Of a DNA stretch of 64,000 bases, positions 49,401 to 61,081 are shown in pieces. How positions within the stretch are numbered: the first letter of the stretch is position 1; each line of letters starts with the position of its first letter. A program made the position numbers and the translations under genes. Origin of the DNA: Thuidium tamariscinum (taxonomy: Eukaryota; Streptophyta; Bryopsida; Hypnales; Thuidiaceae); contig OX344750.2 of assembly GCA_947034885.2 (NCBI GenBank), forward strand, positions 44,688,821 through 44,752,820. Direction: 5' to 3'. The notes below the pieces were generated by a model. It was not told where the DNA came from and made no database searches. It saw only the letters and a program-made list of their open reading frames with translations.

Positions 49401-50212
49401 TTAACCCCTAAATGCCCAAGCCTTTTCAAGTGTGTTTTGACTATGAAAAAAATGTATGGGCTTGTAGTCATCTCTAGTGAAGCAAATTGATTTTTTTCCA
49501 ATATCTAACCGCATAGATGTTTAAAGAGTTTGTTTATTAGTAAGTACACATATTTTGAGTACAAAATTGCATTGGAGTTGTGAGATTATAACAAGAAAAG
49601 AGCACATTTTCTATATTTAGTATGTTGTCTTTCCTTGCAATGTTTCTTAATTTGCATATAAATTTTTTGGGAGATTGGAGGTGACATGAACAACTACAAA
49701 GAGTGTTAGCACACTAAAATGCACTTCTAAAAAACTTAATTTCACATGAAAAGCTATTAAATTCATTACAAAATCCACCTTGCAATATTATTGTTGAAAT
49801 TCAATTATTTTTATAAGTAGAAATTGCAAATAACTTCAAATCAATAGTTGTTTGTTTAAATTTTCAATGGTAAATATCATGAAAACACTTTCTCTTTCCA
49901 TTGGAACCATTCTCAAAGCAAATGGATGTGTACAATTTCTTAGATCTCAAATCAAGTGAAATTGCATAAAGCTAGGAAATAAAGTAAAATTGGCAGCTCT
50001 TACAATTCACTTATGGTACATGTATGCCCTTGAAGACCTCTCAATAATCAAATATGTACTTTTTACAGTGAAAAATGAAAGTTTTCAATAGTTAACCCTT
50101 AAAACTACCCGAAATTTTTTTAAACCCGTGACAAGAATTTAACTACCCATTCAGAAATGGGCCTAAAATTTCAGCTCAACCGTATATGGTCGATTGGGCA
50201 GTTACGGGTTAA
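49401..50212 (+). mobile_element. TTAA-flanked DNA element with matched ends
   Basis: TTAA at 49401-49404 and 50209-50212. Left inner end CCCCTAAATGCCCAAG; right inner end read inward CCCGTAACTGCCCAAT. About 92% alike by eye to 61082-61874 over most of its length. No transposase frame. TTAA target with CCC ends is the piggyBac arrangement. Confidence 0.75.
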
Positions 50213-50740
50213 CATCCTGCTGAGCCAATTGCAAGTTTGCAGCAACTCAGTGCCCATGAGGTTGACATGATGCATCGACGGGGGTAATGAATCAATCCAT
50301 GGTGCACATGGTTTTTAAATAGTATAGTAATTGAGACATTCTAAGGTGGGAGCACCCAAAAAAATGTCAATACGAACAATTCAGCATTGTTGGTCCAAGC
50401 ACCTTTTAAAAAATATATATACTTTTGTAGTATTTGCAAGTGGAAATCATGAATATTAAAAAAAAATTAGATTTTTTGGATGTTGTATGTAATTTCTATG
50501 ATTTTTCAAAGTTTTGCATGCCTAAACCATTGAAAGTGTGACATTGGTGCACCCAAATCTAAACTGTGCAAATAATTGTTGAATTTAATAGTCAACTAAT
50601 GAGAGTTAAATATGTGTCCTTCAAATGCATCAATGAATCATAGGACACATTAAACAAAAATGGCCAAGGACACAATTAGGTGCAATTTATGGTACATGAA
50701 TGGAAACATGTGCGGGAATGGATGTTTCTACCTTATTAAA
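50213..50740 (+). pseudogene. Diverged copy of the RING gene's 3' region
   Basis: CAACTCAGTGCCCATGAGGT at about 50242 parallels the RING pseudogene's last codons (ATCATGCTCAAGAGGTTGAG). The following sequence parallels 48755-49090. The RING-encoding part is not seen here. Its upstream side abuts the TTAA element. Confidence 0.45.
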
Positions 50741-51913
50741 TGATGCTATCAAAAATATTTAACATATCATTTATACATACATGATTTAGGACAACTTGAA
50801 AAGTTCCAACATAATGAATCTTTTTGTTTGTACAATAGAATTGATTGTGGTGATAGGACAAGTGCAAGAAACATAGACTCATTTTGTTGCATTTCAAATT
50901 TTTCAAGGTAGAACTAGGTAGGAATTGGCTGTGAACTTTTGAGAGGGTTGTTGGAATTTCAATAGAAAAATATACAAGGTAGAAGATAGTAAAGTACACA
51001 AAGTATGTACAAAAATTCTAAAAATTAATACTAAAAGACAATTCTCTCTTAGTAGGGTATAAATTTAGAAAAATTAAAATTATATTATGAAATTGGAAAA
51101 ATATGCTAAGTGAAAAAGGCCTCTAAGTTCTAATCAATTTATTAGATTTAATGAAAAAAGAATCCTTCATTACTGCACAAATATAGAAGAATTGCAAATT
51201 TTGGAATGTTGTGATGTTTGAAAAGCTCTTAATATTAATTTTAAAAATTTCTATACACCTAGAAGATTTTTGTTTGTGCTTTACGTAGTAAAAGGATCTT
51301 CCAAATCAAAAATGAAATTCAATTAGGCAATATTTCAAATACCACACAAATACCATAGAAACCTTGATGATGAAATTGTAGATCTCTTAGAGGTATGAGA
51401 CAATTGTAATGGCCAACAAATAATATTTCTAAAGATAGATGAGAAGGAGGAGAATGATATGTTATTCAAACAACCTGTCAAAATCTAGTAGATCCATGAA
51501 AATGCTCAACTTAAGACTCGAGAAAATTATCTAAGTGATTATATTATGACAATTTTGAATTTTGAGTATTGAGCAATGTAGTAAGGCAACCAACACTTCT
51601 AAAATTAAGAATTGGCCAAATATAGACTCACCTTGTAGAACGAAGTATTCTAAATCAAAGACAAAGCAGAAAAGATCATTCATTAGTCGAAAAACATCAT
51701 CTCTAGGATACATGCTATCCATATCAATTTCTTGAATGTAAGGTATTATGGACATCAAAGTTGCAAACATATAATTGAATTGAATTGTTTAGTTGGTATA
51801 TATCTCCTTTATACATGTATATGTGTGTATGTGTGTATGTGTGTGACTGTGTGTTTATATATGTATGCACCAATTTGTAGATGATGAAATAACTCTATTA
51901 GAACATATACCAA
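50741..51913. other. AT-rich spacer
   Basis: No gene. A GTGTGTATGT-type microsatellite lies at about 51815-51860. Confidence 0.45.
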
Positions 51914-52231
51914 CATTAGATGACTTTCAAGGTCCTTAGAAGATTATAGTCTCTTCAATTGTAGGAACGTAGCAATCTAATACAACTAAGAGATTGCCTC
52001 GTCAAATAATATTAATTGGTTATTTTTAATTATTAATTATATTTTTAAATTCAAAAAAATTCAAAATCAATTTTTAATTCTTTTGAATTGTCTGAAATAT
52101 TGAAATTTTAAGAAATAATTAATTTTGAAATTTCAAAAATTAGTCTAGCAGTGGATGGTTGATTGCACAATGAACAATGTAAGGGAGCAATCCCAAAACA
52201 GTCTCCTAAAACCCTGAAAGAACATCTAATG
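51914..52231. mobile_element. CATTAG-family MITE, copy E
   Basis: Left end CATTAGATGACTTTCAAGG and right end GAACATCTAATG are inverted. The right part (CAATCCCAAAACAGTCTCCT) resembles the right part of the copy at 823-1165. Confidence 0.65.
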
Positions 52232-52726
52232 CTACATATATTTTTGCTCTTTGTATCTCTTGCATACAATACTCAAATAATGCACCCTTCCTTGCATTAG
52301 AATCTTGTGTTTCATTTGCCCACAAGACTATACCCAAATCTTACCAGTCTAATAATAGTAAATATGCTCAATTGATAGGAAAATGGGCCCTTGGTATCCC
52401 TAATCTGTGACGGTTGGTGCATGAAAGGTCGCCCAACTTGGGAGTAGACTTAATTAGCATGCACCAGCTCCAATATGCCAGCATTTCAATTGACCTAACG
52501 TAGCTTTGCTCTTGATTCTGGAGTCCATGCTTTTCCCTACGTCGCAGATTCACGACTGAAGGTGTATTTTGAGATTACTGTCATACCTTTGAATTGTTTG
52601 CATTGTTCACAGCAAGGGCTTTGGATTCGCTTCGCAACGGACTTTATTTTCTATCAATGCTCAGCTGGTTTCTGATCGAGACCATCTGCTTCGTGACATG
52701 CAGGCCTTTCGAATTCATTTGTGATC
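52232..52726. other. Upstream region of the DPY-30 gene
   Basis: Likely promoter and 5' leader. No gene and no confident core promoter motif. Confidence 0.45.
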
Positions 52727-55399
52727 ATGGCGGAGAAGAAGGCATCTACCGTTGCGGAGAAGAAGGGTTCGATTAAGAAGTCCTCCATTGCTCGAGCTTC
52801 CCTTGCCGCCGCCGCTGGTGCCCTTGGTACACATCTCTCTCTCTCTCTCTTCTGTCTCTTTCATTCTACCTAGCTTCACATGGTGTAACGATCTTCAATT
52901 TCGTTACATTGGCACGATCCTGGAAGCCAAACTGTTTGAGATTCACCGAGATTCACCTCCAGAAAGCTCTCAAAACTAGGATAAGTGTAGATTTGCGTTT
53001 CAGGCGTGTGCGTTCATGAAAATTCCTAAGTTGTCGAGTTCCTGCAATTGAACACAACTTATTTTTAGTCATCTCCAATTTCGTAAAATTGGCGCAACTC
53101 TGGCATCAATAAACCCTGAAAACTAGGATTATTGGTAGAGATTTTCGTAAGCCACTGGTGGGAAGTGTCCCATTCAATTCCCGAGCTGATTGTGCGCTGT
53201 TATTAGGGTTTCTTGCTCGATTATGCGATTTTGTCGTGTAAAATGGCATTACGCGTGTTTCGTCCAATCACTTTCTAGTCATTCACCCTGCAATGCCACT
53301 CATCGTCGGGGATTTCGTTAAAAAATGCACCTCCTCGTTCACACCTTATTTCGCAAAATTCCCTCCTCGGGCACTGCTCTGTACAAATTTGACGTTAAAT
53401 GTAAGAATATGAGTTGTTGGGAAGGGGGGTGACAGTATAGGAGATGGGATTCTCTGCCTCATAAGTTTCGAGGCTGCGTAAAGATTACTGAATGCATTGC
53501 TTATTATGCTCATCGTCAGGACTGTTTCACGTAAAAAATTGCGTTTGTGGAGTTTGCCCTTTTTCTGAATGATGCTGGCTAACGGAGGCCACTGCTTTTG
53601 AACTCAATCATGACCTTTAAATTGATTGATTTTTTGTTCTTACTCTGAGCTGTAGAAGGGGATGCTGCATCAGCTTTGGGATTGACTCCTGAGGTATGGT
53701 TTGATCCCAACAAGGAGGTACCTCCTGTTGCACAGTTCAATTTGTTTCTCTCAGTCGTTTACTTCAAAGTCTTGTACTGTCTGTTAAAAGAGCAATTCTT
53801 GTTGTCTTGAAATATCATTTTCATGAATTGGTGAAATTTCCATACGCACTGAATCATCAATTTTATGTAAAATTGGGGTCGCTAAACGCAAATCGTGACA
53901 TTCATGTGCACAAAGCCCTATAGCTAGTATATTCACTGCTAAGTCACAGTTGAGTATTTCTATTAGACCATATAATCGAGTTTGTCAACGTTTCTTTAGC
54001 TGAAAATAATTCATGAAATGGGCACTGTCTTCATATCCAATGTGCACCACATCTTGCTCAATCAATCTAGAGGCATACAGGAAGCACTGGCAGCAAAAGA
54101 AGCTCAGGAGAGGTTGGAGATTAGGGCATTGCCTGTGAGGCAGTATTTGGTAAAGAAACTCCACCGTTAATCACATTCATTATTTGATTCGTTGTATGAA
54201 CTATTCCAAATAATGAGATACGCTTTAAACTAATTTCTTGCAGAATCAGTACTTGAGTTTCATTCAGTTCTCAAGAAGTCATGCACTTCTCGGTGTTTTG
54301 TGCAGAGCATTGTGCTTTGTGTTCTTTTCTTGCAGAGTACATTTGTCATCGTGCAAAATCAAAGTTCTGTGTGCATTAAGCCCTAGTGCAGCACTAGCAA
54401 ATACAGTGAATTTAGAGTCGTGGGGGCCAAATGACTGATATAGAATTTCATAGAAAGCATCACAAAGGATGTTCTAGATACAGATTAAATGTATCCTTGC
54501 TTGATGAGCAGGAAGCCTCTGTGGTTCCATTGCTGCTTCATGGATTACAGCTACTGGCAATTGAAAGGTATGGATACCAAACATTCACTTGAAGCGAAAT
54601 GAAGCCAATCATGTGTTCTCACGATTTTAATGCATTGTATAGCTTAAAATGCTTTATATACATATGAACGTGAACATACAGCGTGGAAGTTAGTGTGCAA
54701 AATTGTTTTTCTTTTGTTTCCTTGCATTTGATTTTCCAAGCTCTTGTGCCGACTTGCCAGTTCGAAGCAACCAATTTCCTGACACGGTGAATTCGTAGGC
54801 ATTTCATTATCTGCATTTGTTAATGAAACTAATTTCTGATCCAATCCAATGACTAAACTTGTTGCCATATGTCGAGAGTTCATAATTTGCATGATATGAA
54901 GTACACCACACGTTTTGTGATGACTGTAAAGATGGGAGCTGAAAGCTCTTGGTGTTAAAGGTACGAAGCAGATTTCTTTCATCGTTATGAATTGACAAAC
55001 GATATTACAGGGAGGGCTCGAACAAAACGGAGTCTGTGTTCCGTAGTCACTTCAAAGGAGGAGGATTGTTATTAGTATTTTGAAACATTGAGTGTAGAAT
55101 TCTTGTAATTCAGTCCCCAAGATGAATTGTAGTTGGCTGAGGTCATTAACTTAGTTTGCTAACCTTGACCAAAAAAGTTTCGGACAGTTAGTTAGAATGT
55201 ACTGACAATGTGAGAAGGCTATGTCAGGCCTGAAAACCCAGTTGATTTTTTAGCTAAATACTTAATAGAGAAGAGCCCAATGAATACGAAGGATCCTCTA
55301 AAGGAAGAGAAAAAAGATGGAGAGGGTGCAGCTCAGAAAGAGGAGAAAGAGGAGAAGAAAGAGGAAAAGGAAGAGAAGAAAGAAGAGAAAAAGGAATAA
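52727..55399 (+). CDS. DPY30: DPY-30-domain protein, 5 exons
   Basis: Exons 52727-52826, 53656-53717 (or -53693), 54081-54149, 54512-54567 and 55228-55399 join in phase to 152 (or 144) residues. The DPY-30 motif is split over three exons: ALPVRQYL, EASVVPLLLHGLQLLAIER and PENPVDFLAKYLIEKSP, matching the family's LPVRxYLxxxVVPxLLxGL..LAxERPxNPxxFLAxYLL pattern. This motif forms a dimeric helix bundle that binds Ash2/Bre2 in COMPASS H3K4 methyltransferase complexes; related proteins occur in cilia, so a role in flagellate sperm is an alternative if the plant has them. The N-terminus is Lys/Ala-rich and the C-terminus is a long Lys-Glu tail from about residue 125. Exon 2 has two in-phase donors 24 bases apart. 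The start MAEKKASTVAEKKGS is the first ATG of the frame. Confidence 0.93.
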
Positions 55400-56445
55400 A
55401 AAGATAAAAACAAGCAAAATTTCAAGAGAACAAGAGATAGAACTAAAAAGGTAGGGCCCCCAAACCAGGTTTTGAGTGATAAAATTTTGATATGCTTGTT
55501 AACAAATGAAAGAGGGTTTTCTAGACACCAAAAATGCATTATTTAGATACCATATGCAAAAGTTAATTAATATCGGAGTTTTATTGATAGACAATCTAAA
55601 ACCAATACCTGAAAGGGTCTACATCCTCTTTATCAATATGTACCAATGTTTAGTAGGCAATTGTGGGTGCATGGTGATTAAGATGACCACTACCTTACAA
55701 ATCCTCGACAAACATTAAGAAAATAGAGGACGAGAGTTGAAAAGATCTCATTCCCTTCACCTTACAATTAGATCAAATTTTCCTCAAGAAAAGTGGAGTG
55801 TCATGCCAATTCATTTTCACTATAAAGAAACCTGATCCTAGCCACTCTTATCATTACCTTCTCTTAACACAAAGGAACCGATAAAATATTTGTACTTCAC
55901 CTTGCCTGAGCACTGGAGTTGAATATGAAAATTGGAAGCCTTGTCCTGTGCCTGCGAATTACAACTTCACAAACAGGTCTTGACCAAAGAACCATTTTCT
56001 GAGTGCGGAAAAAAAATTCTCTTGACCAGTGAACATCTACACTCTAGACTTTGATATTGAACCTAAAATTGTACAACGCAGCTTCGGCCTCTTTACAATA
56101 GACAGAATAAGCCCAATATCCCAGTATTTTATTTTAGAATACACAGTAATAAATTACTGAGATACCTAAGCAGCATTCCCATTCACTGTAGATGTGTAAA
56201 TGAACAGCCAAGGTCTCCTTGTCTACAATGATGCTAGCCAAAGGGACATGTCAAAATGCTTCAATCTAAACTCTTTAGTCACTTCCTTCCTTGCATGGTT
56301 TCATATATTTTTCCCATTCTACGCAAGTAGAATGAAAGAGAAAGTTTGTAAACATAATTGCTTCAAAACGCCTCCTAAAATCCAGGTTCCAGGTGACTGG
56401 CATGAAAACTACCGCACTGCATACGCAGACGATGGATACTCGACT
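55400..56445. other. Spacer between two converging genes
   Basis: 3' ends of the DPY-30 gene (plus) and the carrier gene (minus) face each other. Frames at 55506-55718 and 56200-56475 show no family pattern; the latter overlaps the carrier's last exon on the other strand. Confidence 0.5.
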
Positions 56446-59400
56446 TCAAGAGGACTCAGCAGAGATGGGTGCTGACCGCCGTTGGTAGCCTTCAATCTGA
56501 GAAGCCTTTATTCGAAGCCTTGGAACTTCGACTGCTAGCACATGCTTGATGAATTCATAAGAGGCGAAAAAAAGGGCTCCTTGGGTAACGTATATCACTA
56601 ACCGAGGCACCAGTCCTCTGCAAGTGTGAGTAAATTTAGTCAGCATTCCATATTAGCACTCCATTAACCATACACAAGTCGCTAAACTCGAAGAAAACTA
56701 GAGAGAAGGCGATTTAGTGGAAGCACATCACTAGTCTATTAGAGCGAAAGGCTACGACAAAGCAGAACAGCAAGAAAAATTGAGGAGCCCTTCTCCATTT
56801 GTGCATGCTTTAAGCATCCTGCGTGGCATATGAAAAATGACAAGGCCAGGAAAAGCAAGTTCTTCCAGGCACTATTGTTCAGAAGTAAACGAAAGGAAGA
56901 AAAACAAGAACTATGATTCAGTATCTACGTCATGTGGACAAGCCTGGAGGAAGTTGTGCTGCATAGTTCATGTAGTGTAATAACACCCTGGATGTGTACT
57001 ACAGTAATAGTGAAAAACCTACTCCCCAAATCGCAAGCATTCCATGAACACAACAACTAGTACCAGAAAAAATAACGTTTCGAGATTCAAAACCCCACAG
57101 TGCAGGGTTTTGCATGGAACTCACCGGTACAATCCAGCGACACCTTCTGTAGTGGCAATGTACTGAAAAGCGTGAATAACCCCATTATATTGATGGACTG
57201 ACCCAGGAATCTATCACCCAACGAAGACCAAGTTAGTTGAAGATGACTGTATCTTGTTTGTGCCGAAGTGACAACCGAGTGATGGTAATGTTATGAAGGA
57301 ATGCACTAGGGATCTTGCTCCATGGAGGACACCTATACGCAGTTATATGCAACAACAGGCTGTGAAATAACTCCGAAACCAGCTCAGTACCTGAGTTTGA
57401 AGCCGAGTTTTGACGACATCAAAAGGGGTAGTGAAAAAGGCTGCAGTTGATCCAGCAACACCGCCAATGGCAAGCTGAACAAAGAACACAACGTCAAATA
57501 AAAACAGATACATGGATGCTGAGGAACGACCATATCCATATTAGACATTCATAATACTGATCAAAGACCGCTTTATGCTCATTCAAAGTTCGTCGGACAA
57601 GCGCTAAGTTGGTGCGTAAAAGCAATGACGAAGTAGCGTTCCATCCTTCAAAAACTACTAGCTTAACCATAAAGATAAGCTTTGTTGGTCTAATTGGGGT
57701 GTCTTTAGTGATGGTGAGTTTGACATACCGCTTGTAATGTGCTCAAAGGAGTGTCACGAGGCTGATCACCTTGAGCCCAGTGCTTCAGAGCCTCATACGT
57801 GTAGAACTGTCAAGTAACCGACAGAAAACGATGTCACGTCTCCACTCTCGACTAAAATGCACAAGTAGATGGCCCACCCGAGCCAAACCTCTACATTAAC
57901 ATGTTACTGTTGAACGTCTCAGTCCGTATGTGACCGAACTGGAGAGAGGGATCCAAGTGTCCTCATACGTGTAGAACTGTGAAGCTCGCCCAAGGTAACC
58001 TCACCATTAACATCATACTGTTGAACGTTTCAGTCCAACGCAACGTGACCAAACTGGAGATAAGGATTCAAGTATCAGGAATATACCTTTATCACTGACT
58101 GTGGTACGTTGCGACATAAAACTGCTCCCCAGCCTTTGTACAGCATCGGTAGTCCTCCTTGTTTGAGCAATGAAGTGAACGTTTGCCTAAGCATATTCCC
58201 AAGCAGCCATGCTGAAAATCTTAGACTGGAGTTGACGTCAAATTGCTTGGCATCTTTCAAAACGATACTGACGAACTTCAAGGAAATCTGTGGGCCTGGA
58301 TGAAAGGTAGAAAGAGATACCAGCTATTTTGATACAATCCATTCACTTGCATTTGCTGCTTCACGCATTCACTTGGAGTGTACACAATTGAGGTGGCAAC
58401 ACTTGCACATGCACCAGCACCACAATGCGCGAGTGCGGACATGTCCTGTCCAAATCAAGTTCACGATAAGCCTCCTAAGATAGAGGACTCTTGTTGTGGC
58501 ACGTACCTAAATGCGACACCAAGAAATCTTGCGCAAAGAGTACATATTGATTTTGAGAGCGTACACCAAATAAAAATCAGATATCGTGTTGGATTGAGAT
58601 CATCTAATAAGAAAATTTTGAGCCCTTATAACTGAAGCGTAGAGTATCCAAATAAGGGAAACTTTGGTACAATAGAATCCTTTTGCAATTGCTAACAAAA
58701 ATCAATAAAACTTGGTCAGTATTGTAATAGGAACGATACTCAGCGCTTCAAGTGTCGCTTTCAGAGTGGCTACCTTACTCATCAAAGGCACCATAGTAGA
58801 GGTTGGTTAAATGCATAAAACCACGGCCCAAGGTCTCAAGCTTCAGCATACTACTGGTATATCACGATGTCAGGGAAGCCATACCTCTGGAATGTGGCGA
58901 AGCAGGCCTGCTTTGACAGCTTCATAAGTAAGGGTGTAAATAGCTGAGGTTGGGGCTGAAGACGCTAAATTGCTTCCCAGTCCCCTGTACAAACCTTTCA
59001 AACCTGCAAGTGTAATGCCCTTGTTTCAGTAAACACCGAGAATCTACCATAGGGATACGTCCAACCATTAAGCAGGCAGCACTAAATTCGTGCACACAGA
59101 AAACGATTCAGAAATGTCGCAAATATGTGTACCTCTTTCTGAGATGACGGAAGAAAGGATGGGAAGAAGGTTGCGACTCCCGCCAGTCTGCGATTGCACA
59201 ATGGTCTTCAACGTATCAATAGGATGCAAGCACAGGCTCACCACCCCGCCTGCCAACGCCCCTGCACCCGCGTTCTGGCCCATCCGAAAGTTCCATTTCG
59301 CTGCACCTGGATCCACCGCCACCGCAGCAGCTTGAATCCCAAACGGCCACCAATTCGGACTCAACCTCGCCAGGGGTGCACATTGCGAGCTCGACGACGC

Positions 59401-60258
59401 AACATTGTCCTGAATGGGTTTAAGTGTTGCATGGCTTTTCTGAGTCTTGCTGTCTGCTTCACTTGCTTCGTTCATCCTCTGTGGAGAATCCTCAACCTTC
59501 TCTTTTGGGTTCGAATTCTCCGAGCCCTGGACATGCCCAGCGTAACCTTTTCTTCTAGAACCAAAGTTCACTGAGTGCATTGGACGTGACTTCACGGCAG
59601 CTCCTTTGGAACCCTGAGTGTCGTCCTTTCCCACCACATTCTCCTCACCAACCTTGCCCAAGCTCCCACTCTCTGCGAATTCGGCTCGGCTCTCTAACGG
59701 CCTCATCCACCCAAAATTCTGCGTATTGGCCCAATTCTTGCTCGCAAATCTCTGCGGCCTGGCCTCTCTCCTGAAGAATCCATCAGACGCGCATTTCGGA
59801 GCGTACGGGAGCGACCCTACGAGCGGATACCCCCATTGGTATGGCAGAAGCTCCGGGACGACATGGTGGTGATCCTCATATTCAAAATCTTCCTCCGAAA
59901 CGCAAGATTCACAGAGCGCGCAGTCTGGTTCACCGCATCCACAACACTCGCAATAATCCTCGCATTGACACGCATGAGATGGGAGGGGAAATCCCGAAAA
60001 ATGCATGCCATAGAATGGTTTCGCAAGCTCCCGGAGCGCATCCAGGGAACCACTTCGGGAACCACTCGGAATGCCCCAGACTTCCTTCTGGGGCTTCTTC
60101 TCGAAGGAGAGAAGCGCTTTCACCACTTGGGTCACGCTGAACGCCTTGAGCTGCACCGCGAGAGAGTCTGTCCGTTCCAGAGACAGGATCAGAGCGGTCA
60201 GTCCAGATGGGAGCCAGTTCAGGGGACGACCTCCGGGAACCCCATTTGTGGCGTCCAT
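56446..60258 (-). CDS. Mitochondrial carrier family (SLC25) protein with Cys-rich N-terminal extension, 8 exons
   Basis: Exons 60258-59133, 59003-58885, 58445-58321, 58186-58087, 57806-57729, 57474-57391, 57210-57125 and 56617-56446 join in phase to 629 residues. The carrier domain (about 328-615) has the three signature motifs HPIDTLKT, TPSECVKQQMQ and TPFDVVKTRLQ, each after a glycine-rich helix (GALAGGVVSLCL, GAGACASVATSI, IGGVAGSTAAFF), plus the GLYRGL, LYKGWGAVLCRNVPQ and GLYRGLVPRL segments closing each repeat. Glu in the second motif and the overall pattern recall S-adenosylmethionine carriers and their plant relatives, but the substrate is unproven. About 325 residues precede the domain, including nine cysteines in 23 residues (97-119) and an acidic-HHH stretch. 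Such carriers sit in the mitochondrial or plastid inner membrane. Confidence 0.93.
57787..58080 (-). repeat. Duplication in the carrier gene's intron 4 copying the start of exon 5
   Basis: 57787-57958 and 57961-58080 share CCTCATACGTGTAGAACTGT, then a CATTAACAT-TACTGTTGAACGT-TCAGTCC block, then ACTGGAGA-AGGGATCCAAGT-like sequence. The second copy carries, on the gene strand, CACAG followed by TTCTACACGTATGAGG, the acceptor and first 16 bases of exon 5. Confidence 0.8.
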
Positions 60259-60732
60259 CGCAACCCAAGAGCTTTACTCGCCGCTCGATCACATCATGCC
60301 AGCGAAGCTCTCAACACAGAGAAACGACGAGCTCACGACATGAAGAGTCGATAAATACACACAGAAAAAATCCAACAGCAAAACCTCCAAACACTAGTGA
60401 ACTTAAATACAAATCAGCAACCACATTTGGCAGAACCGGACTCAGCTACCTAAAACCTCCAACTCTCATAAACTAAAATGCAATCAGCAACTGGGTTGTG
60501 CAACACTGGACTCAGCTACCTAAACCCTACAACTGGAACCCCTCCAGCAAAGCTCATGAACTTCAATTTAGATTGGAAACCATAGGTGGCGAAGGTGCGC
60601 GAAACTGGGAATCCTGGAAAATCCAAAAGAATTCAGTACATGGATAAGCAAAATCTTGGTGAAGAAAGTGAGAATTCCTTTTGACGAAGACGACCCATCT
60701 GTTGGGATCGTTACGAAATTCTTCGGGATTGC

Positions 60733-60740
60733 TATAAAAA
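60733..60740 (+). promoter_or_regulatory. TATA-box candidate
   Basis: GCTATAAAAAGG is a strong TATA match on the plus strand about 85 bp before the ATG of the candidate exon at 60826. Without transcript data it remains a motif call. Confidence 0.4.
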
Positions 60741-60825
60741 GGATTTTGGGTTGAGATTTGACAGATGGTTGCAACGCCAGGGTCTGATTAAAGGGATTTA
60801 TTGGGATGCATGTTTGAGGGTTACC

Positions 60826-60994
60826 ATGCTGCAATTGGCGCTGAAATGGGCTCAAGAATTAATGCAATGTCAGGGAGTTCTAATTACAATCTCCAGAAGA
60901 CCCTCACTGGACCAGCAAACCATCGCAAAACTGCGTTCACTAAACCCTAAAACGGGTGATCCTTCCGTGGATACTTTGGAACCAGCTCCCCAAG
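60826..60994 (+). CDS. Possible first exon of an unrecognised gene, truncated by repeats
   Basis: ATG at 60826 opens MLQLALKWAQELMQCQGVLI and the frame runs to a strong donor CAAG|GTGAGT at 60994. The peptide (about 56 residues, ending DTLEPAPQ) is not recognised. Fourteen bases after the donor the TTAA-family repeats begin and no continuation exon is found downstream, so if this was a gene its rest may be lost or beyond the AT-rich DNA. It could also be chance. Confidence 0.25.
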
Positions 60995-61008
60995 GTGAGT
61001 TTCACAAC

Positions 61009-61081
61009 TTAACCCCTAAAGTCCGGAGGCCTTTTCTCCATCAACACATGGATATCGTGTGAATCAGATCCCCAAGACAAC
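61009..61081 (+). mobile_element. Fragment of a TTAA-family end
   Basis: TTAA followed by CCCCTAAAGTCCGGAGGCCT, a match to the left tip of the complete element that starts at 61082. It looks like a leftover end of an earlier copy. Confidence 0.45.

Larger units (their letters stand above)
60259..61008. other. Carrier promoter side and possible divergent transcription unit
   Basis: 60259-60600 is the likely promoter and leader of the minus-strand carrier gene. Beyond it lie a TATA box and a candidate plus-strand exon, listed separately. Confidence 0.45.

Noticed and set aside
49401-49420. CCCCTAAA as interstitial telomere-type (CCCTAAA) repeat
   Set aside because: The motif occurs singly, not in tandem, always next to TTAA and always at the tip of a longer homologous unit, so transposon ends explain it better.
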